Source: Oscillospiraceae bacterium | GTDB taxonomy: Bacteria; Bacillota; Clostridia; Oscillospirales; CAG-272 | DNA length: 64,000 nucleotides | NCBI GenBank assembly: GCA_022009675.1 | Contig: CP091718.1 | Coordinates: forward strand, 248,001 to 312,000 | Direction: 5' to 3' | Part shown: positions 39,578 through 48,623 of the stretch, piece by piece | How the letters are laid out: each line of letters begins with the position of its first letter | Numbering within the stretch: the stretch's first letter is position 1 | The notes under the pieces: model-generated | Databases searched by the model: none | The model's input: only the letters and a program-made list of their open reading frames with translations | What the model was told of the DNA's origin: nothing | Program-made: the position numbers and the translations under genes

Positions 39578-42280
39578 ATGGAAACGAAGGAAAGACCGAT
39601 TGTTGACAGCGTGGACGCGCTGGAAACAGCCATCCGCCGCGTGCGCGAGGCGGAGGCGCTCTACGCCCGTTACACGCAGGAGCAGGTGGACGCCATTTTC
39701 CGGGCTGCCGCCATCGCCGCCAATCAGGCGCGCATCCCGCTCGCCAAGCTGGCAGTCGAGGAGACCGGCATGGGCGTCGTGGAGGACAAGGTCATCAAGA
39801 ACAACTACGCCGCCGAGTACATCTACAACGCCTACCGCAACACCCGCACCTGCGGCGTCATTGAGGAGGACAAGGCTTACGGCATGATGAAGATTGCCGA
39901 GCCGCTCGGCGTGATTGCCGCCGTCATCCCCACAACAAACCCCACTTCCACCGCCATCTTCAAGTGCCTGCTGGCACTCAAGACACGCAACGCCATCATC
40001 ATCTCGCCCCACCCCCGCGCCAAAAAGTCCACCATCGCCGCAGCGCGCCTGGTACTGGATGCCGCCGTTGCCGCCGGCGCCCCCGCAGGTATCATCGACT
40101 GGATTGATATGCCCTCGCTGGAGATGACCAACCTGCTCATGAAAGAGGCGGACATCATTCTTGCCACCGGCGGTCCCGGCATGGTCAAGGCGGCGTACTC
40201 CTCCGGCAAGCCTGCACTGGGTGTCGGCGCGGGCAACACCCCCGCCATCATCGATGACAGCGCCGATGTCATTCTGGCTGTCAACTCCATCATCCACTCC
40301 AAGACCTTCGACAACGGCATGATCTGCGCCTCGGAGCAGTCCGTCATCGTGCTGAACGGTGTGTACGATGCCGTGCGCGCCGAATTCGCAGACCGCGGCT
40401 GCTACTTCCTCAACCCCGCCGAAACCGAAAAGGTTCGCAAGACCATTCTGATAAACGGAGCCCTCAACGCCCGGATCGTCGGGCAGAAGGCTTCCCGCAT
40501 CGCCGAGCTGGCTGGCGTCACGGTGCCTGCCGGAACCAAAATCCTGATCGGCGAAGTGGAAAGCGTCGAGCTGTCCGAGGAATTCGCGCACGAAAAGCTG
40601 TCCCCCGTCCTTGCCATGTATCGTGCCAAGGATATTCAGGACGCCTTCGCCAAGGCGGAGCATCTGATCGCGGACGGCGGCTACGGACACACTTCTTCCA
40701 TCTATCTGAATGTCACCACGCAGAAGGCAAAGCTGGATGAGTTCTGCGCCCGCATGAAGACCTGCCGCGTACTGGTCAACACCCCCTCCTCGCACGGCGG
40801 TCTCGGCGACCTGTACAACTTCCGCCTGACGCCCTCCCTGACGCTTGGTTGCGGCTCCTGGGGCGGCAACAGCGTTTCCGAGAACGTGGGCGTCAAGCAC
40901 CTGCTCAATGTCAAAACCGTAGCCGAAAGGAGAGAGAATATGCTCTGGTTCCGCACCCCCGAAAAGGTCTACATCAAAAAGGGCTGCCTGCCGGTAGCAC
41001 TGGACGAGCTGAAGGCTGTCATGGGCAAGAAGCGCGCCTTCATCGTGACCGACTCCTTCCTCTATCACAACGGCTACACCAAGCCTATCACGGACAAGCT
41101 GGACGAAATGGGCATCACCCACACCACCTTCTTCGATGTGGCGCCCGACCCGACGCTGGCATGTGCCAAGGAAGGCGCCGCGCAGATGCGGACCTTTGAG
41201 CCGGACTGCATCATCGCACTGGGCGGTGGCTCCGCAATGGATGCCGGCAAGATTATGTGGGTCATGTATGAGCATCCCGATGTGGATTTTGCCGATATGG
41301 CAATGCGCTTCATTGATATCCGCAAGCGCGTTTACACCTTCCCCAAGATGGGAGAGAAGGCGTACTTCATCGCAGTGCCCACCTCCGCCGGTACCGGCTC
41401 GGAGGTCACGCCCTTCGCGGTCATCACCGATGAGAAGACCGGCATCAAGTACCCGCTGGCGGACTATCAGCTCCTGCCCAACATGGCGATCATTGACACC
41501 GACTTCCATATGTCCGCCCCCCGCGGACTGACCGCCGCCTCGGGCATCGACGCCGTGTCCCATGCGCTGGAGGCTTACGCCTCGGTCATGGCGACCGACT
41601 ATACCGACGGACTTGCCAAGCAGGCGCTGAAGGTCATCTTTGAGTACCTGCCCCGCGCCTACGACAACGGGCAGACCGACGTGGAGGCGCGCGAAAAGAT
41701 GGCAAATGCCGCCACCATGGCGGGTATGGCGTTCGCCAATGCCTTCCTCGGTGTGTGCCACTCCATGGCGCACAAGCTGGGCGCTTTCCACCATCTGCCG
41801 CACGGCGTTGCCAACGCGCTGATGCTGGAGGAGGTACTGCGCTTCAACTCCGCGGAGGCGCCCGTCAAAATGGGCACCTTCCCGCAGTATGATCACCCCA
41901 AGACCCTGTCCCGCTATGCGGAGATCGCCGATTCGCTGGGGCTTGCCGGCACCACAGACGAGGAAAAGCTGGAAAGCCTGATTGCGGCGGTCAATGCGCT
42001 CAAGGCGCGCGTCGGTATCAAGCCCACCATCCGGGATTACGTGCCGGACGAGGCGGACTTCCTTGCCCGGCTGGACGCGATGGTGGAGCAGGCGTTTGAC
42101 GACCAGTGCACCGGCGCCAACCCCCGCTACCCGCTGATGAGCGAGATTAAGCAGATGTACCTCAACGCCTACTACGGCGGACGGCACTTTGAGGAGCCGC
42201 CCATGCCCACAGCGGCAGACTTTGAGCCCGCCGCGGATCCGCATGACTTCAAACGCACCTACCGCAAGGCAGGAAAGTGA
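39578..42280 (+). CDS. adhE: Bifunctional aldehyde/alcohol dehydrogenase AdhE
   Basis: 900 residues, intact, with SD AAGGAGG. The N-terminal aldehyde dehydrogenase half (about 1-440) has the catalytic Cys250 in M-I-C-A-S-E-Q and G-A-G-N-T-P. A linker leads to the C-terminal iron-dependent alcohol dehydrogenase half, with G-G-G-S-A-M-D-A-G-K, S-A-G-T-G-S-E-V-T and the metal-binding G-V-C-H-S-M-A-H / H-H-L-P-H-G. It reduces acetyl-CoA to ethanol, reoxidising two NADH. It is a direct neighbour of rex, its usual regulator. Confidence 0.96.
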   Translation: METKERPIVDSVDALETAIRRVREAEALYARYTQEQVDAIFRAAAIAANQARIPLAKLAVEETGMGVVEDKVIKNNYAAEYIYNAYRNTRTCGVIEEDKAYGMMKIAEPLGVIAAVIPTTNPTSTAIFKCLLALKTRNAIIISPHPRAKKSTIAAARLVLDAAVAAGAPAGIIDWIDMPSLEMTNLLMKEADIILATGGPGMVKAAYSSGKPALGVGAGNTPAIIDDSADVILAVNSIIHSKTFDNGMICASEQSVIVLNGVYDAVRAEFADRGCYFLNPAETEKVRKTILINGALNARIVGQKASRIAELAGVTVPAGTKILIGEVESVELSEEFAHEKLSPVLAMYRAKDIQDAFAKAEHLIADGGYGHTSSIYLNVTTQKAKLDEFCARMKTCRVLVNTPSSHGGLGDLYNFRLTPSLTLGCGSWGGNSVSENVGVKHLLNVKTVAERRENMLWFRTPEKVYIKKGCLPVALDELKAVMGKKRAFIVTDSFLYHNGYTKPITDKLDEMGITHTTFFDVAPDPTLACAKEGAAQMRTFEPDCIIALGGGSAMDAGKIMWVMYEHPDVDFADMAMRFIDIRKRVYTFPKMGEKAYFIAVPTSAGTGSEVTPFAVITDEKTGIKYPLADYQLLPNMAIIDTDFHMSAPRGLTAASGIDAVSHALEAYASVMATDYTDGLAKQALKVIFEYLPRAYDNGQTDVEAREKMANAATMAGMAFANAFLGVCHSMAHKLGAFHHLPHGVANALMLEEVLRFNSAEAPVKMGTFPQYDHPKTLSRYAEIADSLGLAGTTDEEKLESLIAAVNALKARVGIKPTIRDYVPDEADFLARLDAMVEQAFDDQCTGANPRYPLMSEIKQMYLNAYYGGRHFEEPPMPTAADFEPAADPHDFKRTYRKAGK

Positions 42281-42294
42281 AAGGAGGCACCGCT

Positions 42295-43045
42295 ATGAAA
42301 CTGGATCGTGTTATTGCAGTCCGAAACAACAAGACCGTCTACCGCGACGGAGACGCCTGCCTGAAGGTCTTTGATGAAAGCTATTCCAAGGCGGACGTAC
42401 TGAACGAGGCACTCAACCAGGCGCGCGTCGAGGAGACCGGGCTCTGCATCCCCAAGGTGCGGGAGGTCACGGTACTGGACGGCAAATGGATTATCGTAAC
42501 CGACTACATCAAGGGAAAAACGCTGGAACGCATCATGCAGGAGGATCCGGACAACATCGAGACCTACCTGAACCGGTTTTGTTGACCTCCAGCTGGAAGT
42601 GCAGTCCAAGTCCTGCCCGCTCCTGACCAAGCTGCGTGACAAGATGAACCGCAAGATCGGGCAGACGGATTTCGACGCCACCACGCGCTATGATCTGCAT
42701 ACCCGCCTGGATGCCATGCCCCGGCACACCAAGCTGTGCCACGGCGATTTCAACCCCTCCAACGTGGTGGTCGGCGAGGACGGAAAGCTGTATGTACTGG
42801 ACTGGGCACACGCGACGCAGGGCAACGCCTCGGCAGACGCCGCCCGCACCTACCTGCTGTTCCGCCTGAGCGGCAACGATGAGCTGGCACAGCGCTACCT
42901 GCAGCTGTTCTGCGAGAAGAGCGGAACGGCACTGACTTACGTCCAGAAGTGGATGCCCATCGTGGCGGCATCCCAGTCGGTCAAAGGCAACGAAACGGAA
43001 CGCGCCCTGCTCCACCAGTGGGTCAACGTGGTCGATTACGAGTAA
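42295..43045 (+). CDS. APH/choline-kinase-fold phosphotransferase in the hydrogenase operon, one frameshift
   Basis: 249 residues after repair, with SD AAGGAGG. The kinase fold is shown by L-C-H-G-D-F-N-P-S-N (catalytic Asp and Mg-binding Asn) and L-Y-V-L-D-W-A (second metal Asp). The N-lobe has a Lys in A-C-L-K-V-F and a hinge at I-I-V-T-D-Y-I-K-G-K. It lies between adhE and the ferredoxin genes (14 and 35 bp gaps). The substrate is unknown; aminoglycosides are unlikely. An extra T near 42579 breaks the frame. Confidence 0.8.
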
Positions 43046-43080
43046 ATCCAGAAAAACATGGAAGGAAAGGAACCACCATC

Positions 43081-43323
43081 ATGAAAGTCACAGTCTGTAT
43101 CGGATCGTCGTGTCACATCAAAGGCTCCCGGCAGGTCGTGGAGAGGCTCCAGCACCTGATTGCGCAGGAAAAACTCGGCGACCGCGTGGAATTGGGCGGC
43201 ACCTTCTGCATGGGAAAATGCCAGGAAGGCGTCTGCGTTACGGTGGACGACCGCTTCTTCTCGGTGTCCCCGGACACGGTGGACGGCTTCTTTGAGAACG
43301 AGATCAAGGCAAAAGCCGTCTGA
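43081..43323 (+). CDS. Thioredoxin-like [2Fe-2S] ferredoxin (NuoE-like)
   Basis: 80 residues. Cys6, Cys11, Cys43 and Cys47 give the C-x4-C ... C-x3-C pattern of thioredoxin-fold [2Fe-2S] proteins (NuoE/HydC-type domain). It is a free-standing small electron carrier. It is the first of two tandem copies with identical cysteine spacing, directly ahead of the sensory hydrogenase gene. Confidence 0.88.
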   Translation: MKVTVCIGSSCHIKGSRQVVERLQHLIAQEKLGDRVELGGTFCMGKCQEGVCVTVDDRFFSVSPDTVDGFFENEIKAKAV

Positions 43324-43365
43324 TCTTCAACCAGCCGCAATTCCACAGAAAAGGGAGTCACAGGT

Positions 43366-43632
43366 ATGGTATATATTGAAGTTTGTGTGGGCAGCTCCTG
43401 TCATCTGAAGGGCGCGCCGGAAATCGTTGAGCTGATGCAGCAGCATATAGCGGACGAACAGCTGGAGGATGATATCATCCTGACCGGTGCGTTCTGCGCC
43501 GGTCGCTGTAACCGGACGGGCGTGACCGTGACGGTCAACGACGCCCCCTACACCGGCATCACCAAAGAAACGTTCCGGGATTTCTGGCAGGACACCGTCC
43601 TGCCAGCCGTCCGGCAGGACAGGGAGGCGTGA
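43366..43632 (+). CDS. Second thioredoxin-like [2Fe-2S] ferredoxin
   Basis: 88 residues with Cys7, Cys12, Cys44 and Cys48, the same spacing as the upstream copy, of which it is a divergent paralogue (shared C-x-G-S-S-C-H-x-K-G). The C-terminus is longer. It is followed four bases later by the PAS-hydrogenase gene, so it is a likely electron partner of that protein. Confidence 0.88.
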   Translation: MVYIEVCVGSSCHLKGAPEIVELMQQHIADEQLEDDIILTGAFCAGRCNRTGVTVTVNDAPYTGITKETFRDFWQDTVLPAVRQDREA

Positions 43633-43636
43633 TTCC

Positions 43637-45322
43637 ATGGCAGAATGTCTTACCCTGAAAAAATCCAACTGCAAGAACTGTTATAAGTGCATCCGGCACT
43701 GCCCCGTCAAGTCCATCCGCTTCTCCGGCAACCAGGCGCACATCATCGGCAACGAGTGCATCCTGTGCGGGCACTGCTTTGTGGTTTGTCCTCAGAATGC
43801 CAAGGAGATCGTGGACGAAACCGAAAAGGCACGGGTGCTGATCCAGTCCGGCGCGCCGGTCTATGTCAGTCTCGCCCCGTCCTTCATTGCAAACTATGAC
43901 GGGATCGGGATCGGCGGAATGCGCAAAGCGCTGAAAAAGCTGGGCTTTGCCGACGTGGAGGAGACCGCCATCGGCGCGACCATCGTCAAGGCGGAGTACG
44001 AGCGGATGCTGGCAGAGGACGACCGCGATGTCATCATCAGCTCCTGCTGCCACTCGGTCAATCTGCTGATTCAGAAGTACTTCCCGGCAGAGCTGCACTG
44101 CCTCGCGGATATCCTGTCGCCCATGCAGGCACACTGCGCCGATATCCGGCGCCGGCATCCGGACGCAAGGACGGTATTCATCGGTCCCTGCGTCGCCAAG
44201 AAGGACGAGGCACAGCATTACACCGGGCTGGTGGACGCCGTGCTGACCTTCGAGGAGCTGTCCCGCTGGCTGGAGTCCGCGCACGTACAGCTGGAACCGG
44301 ATATGGATGATACCGAGGAGAGCCGTGCCCGTTTCTTCCCGACGGCGGGCGGCATACTCAAGACCATGCGGGAGGGTATTCCCGGCGCGGAAAAATACAC
44401 GCGCATGGCGATAGACGGAGTGGACAACTGCATCGCCGCCCTGCGGGACATTGAAAGTGGGAAGATACATCATTGCTTCATCGAGATGTCCGCCTGCGTG
44501 GGCAGCTGTATCGGCGGTCCCGTGATGGAGAAATACCATCCGTCGCCGGTATCGGACTACGTCGCGGTAGCGCACTACGCCGGTGCCAAAGATTTCCCGG
44601 TCGAACAGCCCGACCCGCTCTCCATCCGCAAGGTGTTTGAGCCGATCGAGCGGCGCAACGTCACCCCCAGCGAGGCAGAAATCCGCGATGCCCTGCGCCG
44701 CATGGGCAAGACAAAGCCGGAGGACGAGCTGAACTGCGGATCCTGCGGTTACAACACCTGCCGGGAGAAGGCGATTGCCATCTGCCACGGCAAGGCAGAG
44801 GTATCCATGTGCCTGCCCTTCCTCAAGGACAAGGCGGAGAGCTTCTCGGACTGCATCGTCAACAACACCCCCAACGGACTTATCGTGCTCAACGAATCGC
44901 TGGAGGTACAGCAGGTCAACACCGCCGCCTGCCGGATGCTCAATCTGCGTTCGCAGGCAGACGTGCTGGGTGATCCGGTCATCCGCATTCTGGATCCGGC
45001 GCCCTTCCTCAAGGTGTTGGAAACGCACCGGGATCTGCGGGACGCGCGCGCGTACCTCGCAGAGTATAAGCGGTATGTCGAGCAGACCATCGTGGCGGAC
45101 GCCGCCAGTCACCTGCTGGTATGCATCCTGCGCGACGTGACCGACGAGGAAACGGAACGCGAGAAGAAAGAGAGCATCAGCCGCCAGACCGTGGAGATTG
45201 CCGACCGCGTGGTGGATAAGCAGATGCGCATCGTGCAGGAGATCGCCTCGCTGCTGGGCGAGACGGCAGCCGAGACCAAGATCGCGCTGACAAAGCTGAA
45301 GGAGAGCATTTCCGATGAATGA
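43637..45322 (+). CDS. PAS-containing sensory-type [FeFe]-hydrogenase (HydS-like)
   Basis: 561 residues, intact, with SD GGGAGG. Two [4Fe-4S] ferredoxin motifs lie at Cys12-Cys22 and Cys41-Cys51. The H-cluster domain has S-S-C-C-H-S (Cys137/138), I-G-P-C-V-A-K-K (Cys185) and S-A-C-V-G-S-C-I-G-G (Cys287/291). Both cysteines of the first motif are retained, but the following Pro is His. A further Fe-S domain, N-C-G-S-C-G-Y-N-T-C (367-375) with Cys383 and Cys392, is followed by a PAS domain (about 403-500) and a C-terminal coiled coil. In Ruminococcus albus such a protein is proposed to sense H2. The next gene, a PP2C phosphatase, overlaps it by 8 bp. Confidence 0.9.
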   Translation: MAECLTLKKSNCKNCYKCIRHCPVKSIRFSGNQAHIIGNECILCGHCFVVCPQNAKEIVDETEKARVLIQSGAPVYVSLAPSFIANYDGIGIGGMRKALKKLGFADVEETAIGATIVKAEYERMLAEDDRDVIISSCCHSVNLLIQKYFPAELHCLADILSPMQAHCADIRRRHPDARTVFIGPCVAKKDEAQHYTGLVDAVLTFEELSRWLESAHVQLEPDMDDTEESRARFFPTAGGILKTMREGIPGAEKYTRMAIDGVDNCIAALRDIESGKIHHCFIEMSACVGSCIGGPVMEKYHPSPVSDYVAVAHYAGAKDFPVEQPDPLSIRKVFEPIERRNVTPSEAEIRDALRRMGKTKPEDELNCGSCGYNTCREKAIAICHGKAEVSMCLPFLKDKAESFSDCIVNNTPNGLIVLNESLEVQQVNTAACRMLNLRSQADVLGDPVIRILDPAPFLKVLETHRDLRDARAYLAEYKRYVEQTIVADAASHLLVCILRDVTDEETEREKKESISRQTVEIADRVVDKQMRIVQEIASLLGETAAETKIALTKLKESISDE

Positions 45323-46487
45323 TCTGTGCGCCGAGATCGGCTACAAGAGCATCAACCATGCGGGCGAGCAGCTCTGCGGCGACCATGTGGACGTGGTGGA
45401 GCAGGGCGAGGATTCCAAGGTCATCGTGCTGGCCGATGGACTCGGCAGCGGCGTCAAGGCAAGCATCCTGTCCACGCTGACCGCCAAGATCATCTCCACC
45501 ATGATGGCAGAGGGTCTGGCGCTGGAGGACTGCGTGCAGACCATTGCCGAGACGCTGCCGATCTGTTCGGTGCGCGGCGTGGCTTACTCGACCTTCACCA
45601 TCCTGCATCTGGTAAACAACAGCGAAATGGAGCTGATCCAGTATGACAACCCGATGGTCATCCTCCTGCGGGACGGTGCCAATTACGATTACCCCCGCAC
45701 CGAGATGAACATCGACGGCAAAAAGATATACAAATCCGAAATCAAACTCCGGGAGGGGGATCTGTTCGTCGCCATGAGCGACGGTTGCCCCCACGCCGGC
45801 ATCGGCATGGCATACAACTTCGGCTGGAAGCGGGAGGACATCATCTCCTTCATGGAAAACGTGGCGCAGGTCGGCTACACAGCCAAGACGCTGTCCACCA
45901 TCCTCATAGACGAGGTTAACCGCCTCTATGCAAAGAAGCCCGGAGATGACGCAACCGCCTGCGTGGTCAAGGTGCGGCGGCGCGTACCGATGAATCTGCT
46001 GTTCGGTCCCCCGCGCGACCGCGACGACGTCAACCGGATGATGGCGCTGTTCTTCTCCAAGGAAGGCAAGCACATCGTCTGCGGCGGCACCACCTCCACG
46101 CTTGCCGGTAAATATCTGGGCAAGCCGGTGCGTGCACAGCTGACCTTCGCCGCGAGCGACATCCCGCCCATTGCCGAGATTGAGGGCGTGGATCTGGCCA
46201 CGGAGGGTGTCATCACCATCAACCGGGTGGTGGAGTACGCCAAGGACGCGCTGGGCGAGAACAGACTGTACGAGAAGTGGAGCTTCGGGCACGACGGCGC
46301 GTCCCTGATCTGCCGTATGCTGTTTGAGGAAGCCACGGATATTAACTTTTATGTGGGTCGTGCGGTCAACCCCGCACATCAGAACCCGGATCTGCCCATC
46401 AACTTCAACATCAAGATGAACCTGGTGGCGGAGCTGTCATCCTGCCTGAAGCAGATGGGCAAGCACATCAAGGTCAGCTACTTCTGA
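45315..46487 (+). CDS. SpoIIE/PP2C-type serine/threonine phosphatase of the hydrogenase operon
   Basis: 390 residues, intact; its start lies inside the end of the sensory hydrogenase gene, implying translational coupling. The PP2C metal Asp motifs are L-A-D-G-L-G-S-G (near 40), A-M-S-D-G (near 155) and G-D-D-A-T-A (near 208). The remaining C-terminal region of about 170 residues has no family I can name. It probably dephosphorylates a serine/threonine-phosphorylated protein in response to the hydrogenase sensor. No anti-sigma factor or antagonist gene is nearby, so the target is unknown. Confidence 0.88.
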   Translation: MNDLCAEIGYKSINHAGEQLCGDHVDVVEQGEDSKVIVLADGLGSGVKASILSTLTAKIISTMMAEGLALEDCVQTIAETLPICSVRGVAYSTFTILHLVNNSEMELIQYDNPMVILLRDGANYDYPRTEMNIDGKKIYKSEIKLREGDLFVAMSDGCPHAGIGMAYNFGWKREDIISFMENVAQVGYTAKTLSTILIDEVNRLYAKKPGDDATACVVKVRRRVPMNLLFGPPRDRDDVNRMMALFFSKEGKHIVCGGTTSTLAGKYLGKPVRAQLTFAASDIPPIAEIEGVDLATEGVITINRVVEYAKDALGENRLYEKWSFGHDGASLICRMLFEEATDINFYVGRAVNPAHQNPDLPINFNIKMNLVAELSSCLKQMGKHIKVSYF

Positions 46488-46562
46488 GAAACTGCTGAAC
46501 CAACGCCCGTCCGCCGCTGCGGGGACAATTTCAAAGGAAAAACAGAGGAACAGGAAGAAACC

Positions 46563-47988
46563 ATGAGAAAGTTTGATACAAAGGTACAGCATCTGAAATA
46601 TAAGGTCTTGCGGGAAGTCGCGCGGGAAGCATGGGCAGACCGTCTGCCGGAAAGCGCGATCGACATTCCCAAGACCATCGTCCCGGGCAAGGTCCCGACC
46701 ATGCGCTGCTGTGTATACAAGGAGCGCGCGATCCTGACCGAGCGCGTCAAGATAGCCATGGGCGGCGATCAGCACAACCCCAACGTGATTGAGGTCATTG
46801 ATATCGCCTGCGACGAATGCCCGGTCGGCGGTTACGAGGTCACGGCGGCGTGCCGCGGATGCCTTGCGCACCGGTGCGAGGATGTGTGCCGCTTCGGCGC
46901 GCTCACCTTTGACGCCAACCATGTGGCGCACATCGACAAGAGCAAGTGCAAAGAGTGCGGCGCCTGCGCCAAGGTCTGCCCGTACAGCGCCATTCACAAC
47001 TACCGCCGCCCCTGCGAATCCGCCTGCAAGATCAAGGCAATCTCCATGGGTGACGAGAAGCAGGCGAGCATCGACAACTCCAAGTGCATCTCCTGCGGCG
47101 CCTGCGTGTATGCCTGCCCCTTCGGCGCCATTACGGACAAGTCCTTCATACTCAACGTGATCGACATGATCAAAAAGAGCGAGCGCAACGCCAAATACAA
47201 GGTCTTTGCCGTGGTCGCGCCCTCTATTTCCAGCCAGTTTACCTATGCCAAGCTGGGGCAGGTCATCACGGGACTGAAGGAGCTGGGCTTCTACACCGTC
47301 ATTGAGGCGGCGCTGGGCGCGGATATGGTCGCGCAGGCAGAGTCGCGCGAGCTGGCAGAAAAGGGCTTCCTGACAAGCTCCTGCTGCCCGGCATTCGTGG
47401 ATTACGTACATAAGGCGTTCCCGTCCCTGATTCCCTTCGTGTCGCACAACCCCTCCCCCATGACGGCGATTGCCCGCTACATCAAGGAGCATGAGGCACC
47501 CTGCAAGGTGGTCTTTATCGGTCCCTGCACTGCCAAGAAGATGGAGGTGCAGCGCGAGGATGTCAAACCGTACGTGGATGCCGCCATGACCTTTGAGGAG
47601 CTGCAGGCACTGTTCGACAGCCGGGATATCGACATCACAACGCTGGAGGAGGGAGTGCTGGACAACGCCTCCTACTTCGGGCGTATCTTCGCACGGTGCG
47701 GCGGTCTTTCCGATGCAGTGGCAGAAGGTCTGAAGGAGCAGAACATTGACTTCACCGTCAAGCCCTGCGCCTGTGACGGCATTGAAGCCTGCAAGCTCGC
47801 CCTGCTTCAGAAGAGCAAGAACCGGCTGGACGCCAACTTCATTGAAGGCATGGCTTGTATCGGCGGCTGTATCGGCGGTGCGGGCTGCCTGACCCACGGC
47901 GAAAAAGAACAAGGCGGAAGTGGACAAGTACGGGCGCGAAGCCTTTGAAAAGACCATCTCCGATGCCGTTTCGGTGCTGAAGCACTGA
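46563..47988 (+). CDS. Group B monomeric [FeFe]-hydrogenase, one frameshift at the 3' end
   Basis: 474 residues after repair. An unusual Cys-rich N-terminus (Cys83, Cys86, Cys97, Cys100, Cys105, Cys109) precedes two [4Fe-4S] ferredoxin motifs (Cys129-Cys139 and Cys175-Cys185). The H-cluster motifs are T-S-S-C-C-P (Cys274/275), I-G-P-C-T-A-K-K (Cys322) and G-M-A-C-I-G-G-C-I-G-G (Cys432/436). This layout is the group B (TIGR04105-type) hydrogenase. It should evolve H2 from reduced ferredoxin. One extra A in the run at 47909-47913 alters only the last 25 codons or so; repaired, it ends at 47986-47988. Confidence 0.92.
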
Positions 47989-48026
47989 TTGCGCCAAGAC
48001 TTTTTTGCAAAAATGCAGAAAAGGTA

Positions 48027-48055
48027 TTGCATTCCGCCGGCATTTGTGCTATAAT
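48027..48055 (+). promoter_or_regulatory. Promoter of rplS
   Basis: TTGCAT (48027-48032), 17-bp spacer, TATAAT (48050-48055), with an extended TG. Confidence 0.85.
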
Positions 48056-48061
48056 AGTCTG

Positions 48062-48153
48062 CGTGTGTGCGGGCGCGTATGCCCGCGCGGTCACGTATCA
48101 CGGATGGTCCGCTGCCACGCTCTGCATGAACATCCGATATCAGGAGGGTCAAG
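48062..48153 (+). promoter_or_regulatory. Possible L19 ribosomal-protein leader in the rplS 5' UTR
   Basis: The 5' UTR of about 90 nt can form a GC-rich hairpin (GCGGGCGCG / CGCGCGG-type pairing near 48068-48092) followed by a second stem region. Firmicutes rplS mRNAs often carry an autoregulatory L19 leader at this place. I identify it by position only, not by consensus. Confidence 0.35.
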
Positions 48154-48498
48154 ATGGATTTAATCAAGGCTTTTACAAACGAGCAGCTCAAGGCTGAGGT
48201 GCCTTCCTTCAGCATCGGCGACACGGTTCGCGTCGAGAACAAGATCAAAGAGGGCAACAGAGAGAGAATTCAGATTTATGAGGGTACTGTCATCGCCCGT
48301 CACGGCGGCGGCATTTCCGAGACCTTTACGGTTCGCCGCGTCACGTATGGCTGCGGTGTGGAAAAGACCTTCCCCCTGCATTCCCCGAACGTTGCGGGCA
48401 TTACCGTCATTCGCGTCGGTAAGGTTCGCCGTGCGAAGCTGTACTACCTGCGCGACCGCGTCGGTAAGGCTTCCAAGGTCAAGGAGCAGATCGACTGA
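48154..48498 (+). CDS. rplS: 50S ribosomal protein L19
   Basis: 114 residues, intact, with SD AGGAGGG. Standard L19 sequence: G-D-T-V-R-V, E-G-N-R-E-R-I-Q-I-Y-E-G-T-V-I-A, S-P-N-V and the basic C-terminus R-R-A-K-L-Y-Y-L-R. It sits at the 30S/50S interface. The usual rimM-trmD neighbours are not next to it here; it has its own promoter and terminator. Confidence 0.97.
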   Translation: MDLIKAFTNEQLKAEVPSFSIGDTVRVENKIKEGNRERIQIYEGTVIARHGGGISETFTVRRVTYGCGVEKTFPLHSPNVAGITVIRVGKVRRAKLYYLRDRVGKASKVKEQID

Positions 48499-48508
48499 TA
48501 CGTCTCCG

Positions 48509-48556
48509 AAAAAGATCCCGGCGGGCGGCTTTGCGTCGCACGGCGGGATCTTTTTT
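48509..48556 (+). terminator. Intrinsic terminator of rplS
   Basis: AAAAAGATCCCG (48509-48520) pairs with CGGGATCTTTTT, ending in a six-T run (48551-48556). Confidence 0.88.
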
Positions 48557-48573
48557 GCGCGGGAACAGGCAAC

Positions 48574-48602
48574 CGAAAAGGGGGAGCGGACTCCCCTTTT
48601 CG
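48574..48602 (-). terminator. Terminator of rhamnose isomerase gene
   Basis: CGAAAAGGGG-type arm (48574-48586) pairs with 48591-48602. Read leftward, it lies just after the rhaA stop codon. Confidence 0.6.
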
Positions 48603-48623
48603 GGCTTGCGGTATCGCTTTGCA

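Noticed and set aside
39353..42244. 963-residue open frame antisense to adhE
   Set aside because: Shadow of the AdhE coding frame; Gly/Val/Asp-rich with no recognisable domain.
42295..43045. Aminoglycoside resistance gene
   Set aside because: It has the APH-like kinase fold but is embedded in the hydrogenase/alcohol dehydrogenase operon and is not close in sequence to known resistance enzymes as far as I can see.
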